From IMG/VR virus record IMGVR_UViG_3300017963_000209, positions 1 to 64,000 of that record: DNA of 64,000 nt, one strand, 5' to 3'. The DNA is from a virus. Positions 8,609-15,318 of this stretch are shown here, piece by piece; positions within the stretch are counted from its first letter, which is position 1; each line of letters opens with the position of its first letter. A model generated the notes under the pieces. That model saw only the letters and a program-made list of their open reading frames with translations, did no database searches and was not told the DNA's origin. The position numbers and the translations under genes are program-made.

Positions 8609-9370
8609 GTGATCAATCTAGGAAACCGCAAGCTCGGTTTCCGGGTTTGGCAGTGGTCGGTCCCCGCGGGGATCACCTGCCCAGGTAAGTCCGGACTGTG
8701 TGAGATGTTCTGCTACGGGTTGAAAGGCCGGCTGGCTTCGCCGAAGGCCTTGGAGGCTCACAAGCGTAACCTCATTCTGGCAGAGCAAGAGGGCTTCGTG
8801 GACTGGATGAGCACGGAGATCCGCCGCGTCAGCGCCGAATACTTCCGCCCGCATGTCGTGGGCGACTTTCACGAACCGTGGTATGCGGTCTCGTGGCTGT
8901 CGATCATGACGAAGTGCCCGAAGACCGACTTCGGGTTCTACACGCGGAGCTGGAGGCTCGAAGAGATCCTACCGATCCTTCGACGGATGGCGCGGCTGCC
9001 CAACGTGTTCATGTGGTTCAGTTGCGATCGAGAGACGGGTGCCCCGCCTCGCGTGGGTCGTGTACGTCGGGCCTACATGATGGTCGACGATGACGACCCG
9101 CCGAGGTTCAAGGTGGACCTCGTGTTCCGGGACAAGACCAAGACTGTGATGCGTCATGCGGCAGGCAACTTCGTCTGCCCGTACGACCACGGCGATGAGA
9201 AACGAAAGCGCTGGACGTGCAGCAAATGCCTCCTGTGCTACAAAGACGTGGAGATCCCCAGCCGATGGCAGAAAACAAGGAACTCCCTATCACCGCAGAA
9301 GTCAAAGAGATCGACGACAAAGTCCGCGATCTCGCCAACGACACGTCGGCTCGCCGCATGCGGCAGCTAG
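8609..9370 (+). CDS. phage gp88-like protein
   Basis: A 253-aa protein starting at GTG 8609, directly after the ATPase stop; the frame before it is shadow. The N-terminal FRVWQWSVPAG, then C-x8-C-x3-CYGLKG, matches the start of the 'gene product 88' family known from mycobacteriophages and other phages (family assignment from memory). A Cys cluster, CPYDH and CSKCLLCYKD, sits near residues 190-210 and could bind metal or an iron-sulfur cluster. Biochemical role unknown. The last 35 codons overlap the next gene and look non-native. Confidence 0.65.
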   Translation: MINLGNRKLGFRVWQWSVPAGITCPGKSGLCEMFCYGLKGRLASPKALEAHKRNLILAEQEGFVDWMSTEIRRVSAEYFRPHVVGDFHEPWYAVSWLSIMTKCPKTDFGFYTRSWRLEEILPILRRMARLPNVFMWFSCDRETGAPPRVGRVRRAYMMVDDDDPPRFKVDLVFRDKTKTVMRHAAGNFVCPYDHGDEKRKRWTCSKCLLCYKDVEIPSRWQKTRNSLSPQKSKRSTTKSAISPTTRRLAACGS

Positions 9371-9552
9371 GTGGTTGTATGGCCCTAGACCACCCCAGCC
9401 TGGTGCAGCGGAAGTTGCATATCTTCCTGGGGTTCGTCGACAAGGTGATCGAGCAGTGGGACGAAGACGACCCGCGAATCGAGGCCACCGTGAAACTGGC
9501 CAAGGCCGTCCAAGCCTTGGACCCCAACCTGAGGACAATCTCTTGCCTGTGA
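9265..9552 (+). CDS. small helical hypothetical protein
   Basis: A 95-aa charged helical protein with ATG 9265 inside the 3' end of the gp88-like gene. GGAG lies about 12 bases upstream. No family recognised. The stop forms GTGA with the next gene. Confidence 0.5.
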   Translation: MAENKELPITAEVKEIDDKVRDLANDTSARRMRQLGGCMALDHPSLVQRKLHIFLGFVDKVIEQWDEDDPRIEATVKLAKAVQALDPNLRTISCL

Positions 9553-10079
9553 GTGCGATACCAGAAATCCTGGCGCGCGACCCCAACTCTCCCACCAACG
9601 AGACGCGGGCCGACTGGGGCCTGGAAGCCCTCCAGGTCTTTGCGGCGCGGACAGGATTAACCGTCGAAGAAGACGGTCTGGAGACGGTGCTGGGTGACCT
9701 CCTGGCCGACCTGATGCACTTGTGCAGACAGGCCGACGCCAAGCACGACGTACCGGACCAGACCTTCGACGAGGCTCTTCGCCGAGCCCAGAACCATTTC
9801 AGCGCAGAGCTGATGGAGGAACGCATGGAAATGCCCATGTCCGAACGACGATTCGCCGTCCGCGTGGTCGGCACCGGCGCCGATCCCCTCGGAGACCTGA
9901 TCCCCGGGGACAACGCCTTCTTCACCATGACGGTGCATGAGTCCGGCACGCCTTACGAGGACCTGGACTGCGACGAAGGCGGATGTGTCAGGCGGGGTAC
10001 CACCGCCGACGCCAAACAGAGGGACCCCGCGACCGGCAAGGTCGTTCCTATCCTCTACAAGGTCACGAGGGTTACATGA
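9549..10079 (+). CDS. hypothetical protein, two-part
   Basis: A 176-aa protein with GTG start 9549 overlapping the previous stop. Residues 1-90 form a helical unit ending in FDEALRRAQNHFSAEL, a pattern common at the end of small phage proteins. A second, beta-rich part starts at an internal ATG (about 9826) preceded by GGAGGA. Either one fused protein or two products from one frame is possible. Function unknown. Confidence 0.5.
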   Translation: MSAIPEILARDPNSPTNETRADWGLEALQVFAARTGLTVEEDGLETVLGDLLADLMHLCRQADAKHDVPDQTFDEALRRAQNHFSAELMEERMEMPMSERRFAVRVVGTGADPLGDLIPGDNAFFTMTVHESGTPYEDLDCDEGGCVRRGTTADAKQRDPATGKVVPILYKVTRVT

Positions 10080-10576
10080 AGACCGGACAACTGAGCATCG
10101 ACGTCGTGTACGACGAGAAGATTGCCAATCTCGGCGACATCGCCGCTGCGATGGACGTGCTGCTGAAGACGGCTACGTCGACCGTGGGCGTGCTGGCCGA
10201 GTATGGTACGCCCGAGCTGTCGGACTTCGTTGTCGTCGAAGAAGACATTCATAGCTCACCCAAGCAGAAGCTCCGCGAAATTCTCGTCGCTTGGCACACC
10301 GACGAGGTGACCAACGAAGCGGAGGCCGGCATCTATGCCGATCGTTTCATCCGCCGGCTGAAGGAGGCCGGGTTGGCCGTCGTTGGAGAGGACGAGGTCC
10401 AGGATGCTCTTACCTTCTGGCGGTGCCCCAAGTGCCGGCACGTGAAGTCCGTCTGGGCCTACGAGCTGGCCGAGATCGGCACTCCGTTCTGCGGGCTCAC
10501 TCCCCAGTGTGAAGAGCAGGAGATGGAGCCGATCGAGTTCAACAACGAAGAGGACGATGAGGGTTCCGAACCATGA
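10076..10576 (+). CDS. zinc-ribbon hypothetical protein
   Basis: A 166-aa protein with ATG 10076 overlapping the previous stop (ATGA). RCPKCRH near residue 119 and a later Cys pair (FCGLTPQCEEQ) suggest a zinc ribbon close to an acidic C-terminus. No further domain recognised. Confidence 0.5.
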   Translation: MKTGQLSIDVVYDEKIANLGDIAAAMDVLLKTATSTVGVLAEYGTPELSDFVVVEEDIHSSPKQKLREILVAWHTDEVTNEAEAGIYADRFIRRLKEAGLAVVGEDEVQDALTFWRCPKCRHVKSVWAYELAEIGTPFCGLTPQCEEQEMEPIEFNNEEDDEGSEP

Positions 10577-11178
10577 TTCAACTAACCAGGGCAGAGGTCT
10601 TAGAAGCCATCTCCCGAGGCGTGGAGGAGGCCTTCTCTCGTTGGCTGGGTCGATACGGGAGCCGGGTCGCTCCCGTATCGGCTGGTGGCGGTAAACCACC
10701 TCGGGAGTCCACTCGTAAGGCAGTTCTCCTCTGGAAGGACGTGCCCGACAAGAACCGGATCAACTACAATCGCTGTAGCATCCCCGATGAAGGGCGCTGT
10801 GCGGCGGCCAAGCTGTGCGTACACTGGCAACCGAACGACCCGACGCCGATGTATCTGCGCTGTTGCAACGGCAAGCTGAAACATCCTCGCACCGAGACGT
10901 TGTGCTCCGCCCATGCTATGGCTGCGAAGGAGAAAGGCATCGCCGTCCCTGAGGAGAGGATTGCCATCGACGCTGCAATCTGCGATCGTGAGGCCAGGAG
11001 ACGAGAGCTGGATCGGCAACGAGCCCGAGATCGCGGAAAATTCGTGGCCGACAAGAAGGAGGATGAGAAGCTACCGTTCGGTGGTAGCCATGCCCCCGAC
11101 TGCCCGCACCATAAAGGCGGAGAGTGCCTGTGCTGGCGGAGCGATCCGTTGCAGAATCCGGAACTTGCAGAAGACTGA
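10573..11178 (+). CDS. Cys/His-rich hypothetical protein
   Basis: A 201-aa protein with three Cys/His clusters: around residues 72-83, around 96-114 (LRCCNG, LCSAHA) and near the C-terminus (CPHHKGGECLCW). A charged helix rich in Arg, Glu and Asp joins the last two. The clusters look metal-binding; function unknown. Starts with ATGA overlap. Confidence 0.5.
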   Translation: MIQLTRAEVLEAISRGVEEAFSRWLGRYGSRVAPVSAGGGKPPRESTRKAVLLWKDVPDKNRINYNRCSIPDEGRCAAAKLCVHWQPNDPTPMYLRCCNGKLKHPRTETLCSAHAMAAKEKGIAVPEERIAIDAAICDREARRRELDRQRARDRGKFVADKKEDEKLPFGGSHAPDCPHHKGGECLCWRSDPLQNPELAED

Positions 11179-11187
11179 CAAGCCACG

Positions 11188-11640
11188 ATGATTGTGATCT
11201 TTCTTCAGAATCCCTGGAGCCCCGTCTACGCCCGTCGTGGGACCTGGCCGCGAGAGTCATGGCTGCGTGCCCTGCATGCCAGCCGTAGCGGTCAGCGTCT
11301 GCGGGTGCTCACGGACGGGATCTCCGAAGAGATCCACTACGACAACACGACGCCAAAGGTCGGGCCCGAGCCCGGCTCGCGGATGCCTCCAGACAGGAAG
11401 CATGTCTTGCAGGTGATCCTCGAACGAGATCCCCGCGTGATCGTCGCCTGTGGAGTTCAAGCAGAGAAGGCCGTCTCATCTTTGTGGGGCGGTCCTATCC
11501 TGATCATTCCTCATCCCGCTTTCCGGCTCGTCACCAACGAGCTGCTGAAGCGTGCGAATGAGATCCTACAAGAAGGAGAGTACCGAGGTCGTACTGTCCT
11601 GCGACAGCGGCGTGGGTGTTTCCGCGAGGAAAATCTATGA
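11188..11640 (+). CDS. possible uracil-DNA-glycosylase-fold protein
   Basis: A 150-aa protein. The order of elements, an N-terminal hydrophobic strand followed by NPWSP (8-12), a central strand VIVACGVQAEKAV (84-96), then strand LIIPHPAFR (105-113), resembles the UDG superfamily core, where an HPS/HPA loop follows the last strand. No clear catalytic Asp or Asn motif 1 is visible, so it may be a binding-only relative. Assignment is tentative. Confidence 0.4.
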   Translation: MIVIFLQNPWSPVYARRGTWPRESWLRALHASRSGQRLRVLTDGISEEIHYDNTTPKVGPEPGSRMPPDRKHVLQVILERDPRVIVACGVQAEKAVSSLWGGPILIIPHPAFRLVTNELLKRANEILQEGEYRGRTVLRQRRGCFREENL

Positions 11641-11897
11641 CCCCCGACGAACGCGCTATTCGCCGCGCTGCAATCGCCGATTACAACCGCTTCATGCGGG
11701 TCAATGCCACGGGCCACCAGATCCACGTCTTCATTCGACGTCACCGGCTGACGCCTGGCGTGGACTGGCAGGGCTCCTCCAAAGGAGATATGGCAGAATA
11801 CTTCGCCACCAGGGGAGATCTTGGTGACGCTGGAACGATGATCACGCCCGAGATCGTGACCAAGCTCGAAGAGCAGTTCGGAAAACGCGATGGCTAA
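11637..11897 (+). CDS. small hypothetical protein
   Basis: An 86-aa protein beginning at ATG 11637 (ATGA overlap, GCGAGGA upstream). Helical N-terminus with several Arg residues; no family recognised. Confidence 0.5.
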   Translation: MTPDERAIRRAAIADYNRFMRVNATGHQIHVFIRRHRLTPGVDWQGSSKGDMAEYFATRGDLGDAGTMITPEIVTKLEEQFGKRDG

Positions 11898-12153
11898 GAA
11901 AAAAGGAGGCATGGCCGTGCGGACGCACAGCCGCGGCCTCAAAGCAGATGTCCTCAGTATCGAAGATCTCACCCAGCGTTTCCTCTTCGACGACGACGAG
12001 GAGGCCGGGGAGGAGGCCATCGACTACCTGGACAGCCTGATCGACAGGGCCAACAAGCTCCGTCACAAGATCCACCAGCGGCTCCGCAGCGAGGATGATG
12101 ATCTTCCCGATCGGGAAAGCATCGCCAAGACGGCGGGGTTGAAGGATACTTAG
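11890..12153 (+). CDS. small charged helical protein
   Basis: An 87-aa protein with a Lys-rich N-terminus, an acidic middle (DDDEEAGEEA) and a helix rich in Lys, His and Arg. Function unknown. A 14-bp perfect palindrome (12104-12117) lies within its coding sequence and recurs just downstream. Confidence 0.5.
   Translation: MAKKKGGMAVRTHSRGLKADVLSIEDLTQRFLFDDDEEAGEEAIDYLDSLIDRANKLRHKIHQRLRSEDDDLPDRESIAKTAGLKDT
12104..12117. repeat. 14-bp perfect palindrome, copy 1
   Basis: TTCCCGATCGGGAA, a perfect two-fold palindrome inside the 11890-12153 gene. The same 14 bases recur at 12176-12189, 72 bases away, which spaces the centres by about seven helical turns, as paired operator sites often are. 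Confidence 0.7.
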
Positions 12154-12156
12154 AAC

Positions 12157-12174
12157 CTCAAAAGCGGTTTTGAG
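12157..12174 (+). repeat. 18-bp junction dyad, copy A (GCGG orientation)
   Basis: CTCAAAAGCGGTTTTGAG: 7-bp arms around a 4-base centre, between the stop at 12153 and the next start at 12197. It is one of five copies in the window. It is followed directly by the second 14-bp palindrome, so two different symmetric elements are stacked in one 43-base gap. Confidence 0.9.
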
Positions 12175-12175
12175 A

Positions 12176-12189
12176 TTCCCGATCGGGAA
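12176..12189. repeat. 14-bp perfect palindrome, copy 2
   Basis: TTCCCGATCGGGAA between the junction dyad and the next start codon. It occupies the place expected for a ribosome site, and the following start has only a weak one (AATGAGACC). A protein-binding or RNA-hairpin role would affect translation of the gene at 12197. Confidence 0.7.
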
Positions 12190-12196
12190 TGAGACC

Positions 12197-12463
12197 ATGT
12201 ACGCGCAATTTCTCATAGGGCCGCGGATCGGTGCCCCGTTGCACGGGGATGCCATCGTCGCCATGTACGAGCCCATCGGGCTCCAGAACGCCTACGAGGC
12301 GGAGAAGCTCAAGGAGCGCAAACTTGTCCTGCAACAGTGCGAGACCTGTCCCAGGCAAGACTATCAACTCGTCGCGGGTGAAGACGGCGTCAATCGCTGT
12401 CTCCCCTGCGAACAAAGGAGGCACAAGTGCCCTTCACCATCAGCAACGCCCCCTCCGACGTAA
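12197..12463 (+). CDS. small CxxC hypothetical protein
   Basis: An 88-aa protein from ATG 12197. Two Cys pairs, CETCP and CLPCEQ (about residues 48-75), form a probable zinc ribbon. It is the first gene after the stacked palindromes. The Pro/Ser-rich end overlaps the next gene by 37 bases. Confidence 0.5.
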   Translation: MYAQFLIGPRIGAPLHGDAIVAMYEPIGLQNAYEAEKLKERKLVLQQCETCPRQDYQLVAGEDGVNRCLPCEQRRHKCPSPSATPPPT

Positions 12464-13305
12464 AAAGGCTGGACCCTACGGTCAAATACTGGGCCTTGAT
12501 CAACGAGCAAGACGTGGTCTGCGCACTCGTTTCCACGGAGAGCATGGCTCGTGTTGTGGCCACATACGGGGAGACTCAACCCCGCATGGTCATCAACCTA
12601 GAAGGTGGAATCGTACAGGCATACGAGTGCCCGGTGGACATCGACCTGGTCGTCGTCGACTGGGAGGTGGACAATGCCGAAGAGGATCACACCTTCTTCA
12701 TGACCAACGAGGGCAAAAGGCACGCCTGGGTGTACGAGCCCCTCGGCGATCGCGCCTGGGAGGATGATGACCCCGGGCATATTGCCGCCCAGGTCTTCAT
12801 CGCCGGCCGGGAGCACGAGGCTTACCTGAGCATGGCGGAGTACGTCGGGGACTCGTACGAGCCGGAACTCACTTTCCACCTGCGGGATCAGCACGGTGCC
12901 ACGGTGGAGCAGGGCCATGGTCCCGTCAGCGAGGTGCTGGAGAAGATCAGCCAGTTCGTTACGCTGCAAGGCACCGATCCGGATTGCCAAGGCAAAGCTG
13001 CTAACCGGGGCGCGGTTGAGTTCGGTCCACGCTACTGGCAGGCAAAAGAGACGGGTCGCTTTTCTTCGGCCAGGCCCAACATCTCCAACACCTGCAAGAC
13101 TGACGCGCAGCCGGAGCCGGTTCTCGTCCCCAAGGGCTGCCTGACCGTCGAAGTCCTCGGCAAGCCGGTCTGGATTGTCAGCAGTGACGACAACGACTCG
13201 GAGGTCCAGATCCCCGGGCAGGCCGCTGTTGCCCGGGGCACCCACGTCGACGAGGCAATCCAGAAGCTCATTCGGGACTACCCGAACTACTTCCAGGAGG
13301 ACTAG
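12427..13305 (+). CDS. hypothetical protein carrying a PolA-like TGR segment
   Basis: A 292-aa acidic protein with GTG start after AAAGGAGG. Most of it is unrecognised. Residues 202-220 (YWQAKETGRFSS then ARPNISN) match this phage's own DNA polymerase at YQTKETGRWSS / ARPNLQN with 13 of about 19 residues identical, yet no other polymerase motif is present. In family A polymerases this segment contacts the primer-template. It may be a captured fragment or a functional mimic. The TAG stop shares CTAG with the stop of the opposing minus-strand gene. Confidence 0.6.
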   Translation: MPFTISNAPSDVKRLDPTVKYWALINEQDVVCALVSTESMARVVATYGETQPRMVINLEGGIVQAYECPVDIDLVVVDWEVDNAEEDHTFFMTNEGKRHAWVYEPLGDRAWEDDDPGHIAAQVFIAGREHEAYLSMAEYVGDSYEPELTFHLRDQHGATVEQGHGPVSEVLEKISQFVTLQGTDPDCQGKAANRGAVEFGPRYWQAKETGRFSSARPNISNTCKTDAQPEPVLVPKGCLTVEVLGKPVWIVSSDDNDSEVQIPGQAAVARGTHVDEAIQKLIRDYPNYFQED

Positions 13306-14102
13306 GCAGCAGGGTACTCGTTGACCGTACCCATCTTTTCCACTTGGTAGTGAATATCGAAGTGGAGAAAGGCGGCGTCGGCATTGTAGTCGTCCCCTTC
13401 AACGTCGTGGTCTCGCAGCAGTACGAGCACCATGATGGAGCTTTCCGCTTTGCCCGTCTCGATAGCGGGCAAGGCAGCTACTTGATGTTCCCAGGCCGTT
13501 CCCCCCGCGGCGTCGGGATCGGCCGTGATTGTGGTGAAAGAGAAGGCCTCTCCGATACTCGCCCAGGCGTAGCGGAGCGCCCAGACAACGCCCCCGGCCC
13601 CGGCGTCCGTGGGAGTCCAGTGAACGTGAGGGCGGACCTCCGAGCCGGCTTTCATCCGGTGAGCAAACTGGATGATGGAGTACATAAACTCCGTTCGGTC
13701 GGGGGCGAAGCCGTAGACTTTGGCTTCAGCGTCGGCACCGAAGGCAATCAAGTCCGGGGCGACTGTGCCCTTCTCGAACGCCAAGCCCGACATCAGCATG
13801 TCGTCCCAGCGGATGTTGTCCGGGCCGATCTGGGCACCTTCCAGGGCGTCCAGCCGGTCATCCTGCGTAGTCTGGTCCCCGTCGATGCCATCCAGCCGGC
13901 CGTCTTGTACGGTCTGCTCGGCTTCCAACGCAGCAATCGCGTTTTCAAGATCAGTGGGATCGAACTCGCCGCCACCTGCTTGCAGCGCGGCCACGCGATC
14001 CGCAAGGAGCTTGAAGTTGTCGAAGTCGTTCTGTCCCCCGATTGCATTGGGGGAAATGCGCAGACCGCGGTAGGTCTGCAATCCAAGCGGATTACCGGAC
14101 AC
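13302..14102 (-). CDS. probable virion or fibre-like protein
   Basis: A 266-aa protein with GTG start at 14102 preceded by CGGAGGG. The N-terminal part has a coiled coil built of repeats (residues 30-90: LEAEQTVQDGRLDGIDGDQ pattern repeated with DDRLDALEG), typical of trimeric phage fibre or baseplate proteins. The C-terminal part is beta-rich with an HVHWTP motif near residue 160. A structural role is inferred from this architecture and from its place beside the terminase block. Confidence 0.5.
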   Translation of the reverse strand: MSGNPLGLQTYRGLRISPNAIGGQNDFDNFKLLADRVAALQAGGGEFDPTDLENAIAALEAEQTVQDGRLDGIDGDQTTQDDRLDALEGAQIGPDNIRWDDMLMSGLAFEKGTVAPDLIAFGADAEAKVYGFAPDRTEFMYSIIQFAHRMKAGSEVRPHVHWTPTDAGAGGVVWALRYAWASIGEAFSFTTITADPDAAGGTAWEHQVAALPAIETGKAESSIMVLVLLRDHDVEGDDYNADAAFLHFDIHYQVEKMGTVNEYPAA

Positions 14103-14127
14103 CTTCAGCCCTCCGTGGCGAGTGTCG

Positions 14128-15318
14128 TTACGACGGAGTCTCGTAAGCAGCCGCGAGCTGCTCCAGCTCCTCGTTGCTGAGGCCGTGCGTGACGCTGGCC
14201 GCTTTCTGCATTGTCGGCGTCAGGCCGGTCTCGGCCATCAGCTTGTCGAGCAACTCCGCGTCGGGTCGCGGCAGGGTGTGTGCAACCTCAGCGAACTTCT
14301 CAGTGTCGACGATGTCTCCTCCGAGTCGGACCTCATTCAAGAAGTCCGTCCCGAAGAGTGCCTCCAAGTCGTCGGCCGAGACTTTGGCAAGCTGCTCCTT
14401 GGAGTAGACGTTGCCAGTCGTCAGGGCGCACAGCTCTGCCCGATCCGCCGCGAGCTTCGTGAACGTGGCCTTGAAGATCACGTCTTCGGGCCGCTTGATG
14501 ATGTTCCCGTAGCGGCCGTCGAGATTCAGGGCACGGTCGACCGTGTCCATGGTGACGGCCAGCTTGACCATCTGCTCCGGCGCGAAGGCCACCCGGGGCT
14601 TGTCCTTGACCGTGGCCGCCAGCTTCTCGATCTGCTCCCGATAAGCCGCGGACTTCGTCAGCTTGGCCCGCTGCATAATCATCGTGTAGACCTCGACCGG
14701 GTCGCAGACGCCCATGCCGGCCTGCTTCTCCAGGTAGTCGGTCAACCGGGACTCGATGCCGGCGCCGAACTCGGCAGCCTTCTCCAGGATCTTGACCGCG
14801 CAGGTGTTGCGGTCGTGGTAGGGCAGGCGATCCTGGTACTTGTGGAGCCACTCCGCGGCTGCCTTGACCTCCATGGCCGAGCGGAGAGGCAGATGCCGCT
14901 CCTTTTTGCCGTCGCCGTCGACCCACACATAGGCGTAGGAGGAATCCGGCAGATCGGCTTCCTTGTGCATCTCGGCGGCTGCTTTGACCATCCTCTCGTA
15001 GTGGGGCATGATCCCGAAGTAGTCTGCGTAATGGCGCAGGCGTTGCGAAATCCGCTCTTGATCCTTAGGATGGTACTCGGCTCTCTTCTCCTCGAAGTAG
15101 AGCCCGGACAACCAGGTTGCGGCTGCCGAGTGGCAGGGATAGCGCCGGTGTCGCGGGTCCGCGTAGGTGGTCACCGCGATACGGTCCGGCTGCATGGTCG
15201 CTTGAAGGTCGGCCCGCTTGACGAACGGCGGAAAGTCGTACACCTTCACCAGGCGTGCGAGTTCTTCGCGGTTGGCGTCCGAGGGCGGATCGAGGACAGC
15301 AACGGATTGTGAAGGCAT
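14128..15318 (-). CDS. hypothetical protein, possibly structural
   Basis: A 396-aa helical protein whose start ATG 15318 follows GAGGGG; an earlier in-frame ATG at 15348 is less well placed. It has no domain I recognise. It is co-oriented with the fibre-like gene 25 bases downstream, so the two form a minus-strand pair. Its ATG overlaps the opposing + gene's ATG as CATG. Location near the terminase suggests a virion role, but nothing in the sequence proves it. Confidence 0.5.
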   Translation of the reverse strand: MPSQSVAVLDPPSDANREELARLVKVYDFPPFVKRADLQATMQPDRIAVTTYADPRHRRYPCHSAAATWLSGLYFEEKRAEYHPKDQERISQRLRHYADYFGIMPHYERMVKAAAEMHKEADLPDSSYAYVWVDGDGKKERHLPLRSAMEVKAAAEWLHKYQDRLPYHDRNTCAVKILEKAAEFGAGIESRLTDYLEKQAGMGVCDPVEVYTMIMQRAKLTKSAAYREQIEKLAATVKDKPRVAFAPEQMVKLAVTMDTVDRALNLDGRYGNIIKRPEDVIFKATFTKLAADRAELCALTTGNVYSKEQLAKVSADDLEALFGTDFLNEVRLGGDIVDTEKFAEVAHTLPRPDAELLDKLMAETGLTPTMQKAASVTHGLSNEELEQLAAAYETPS

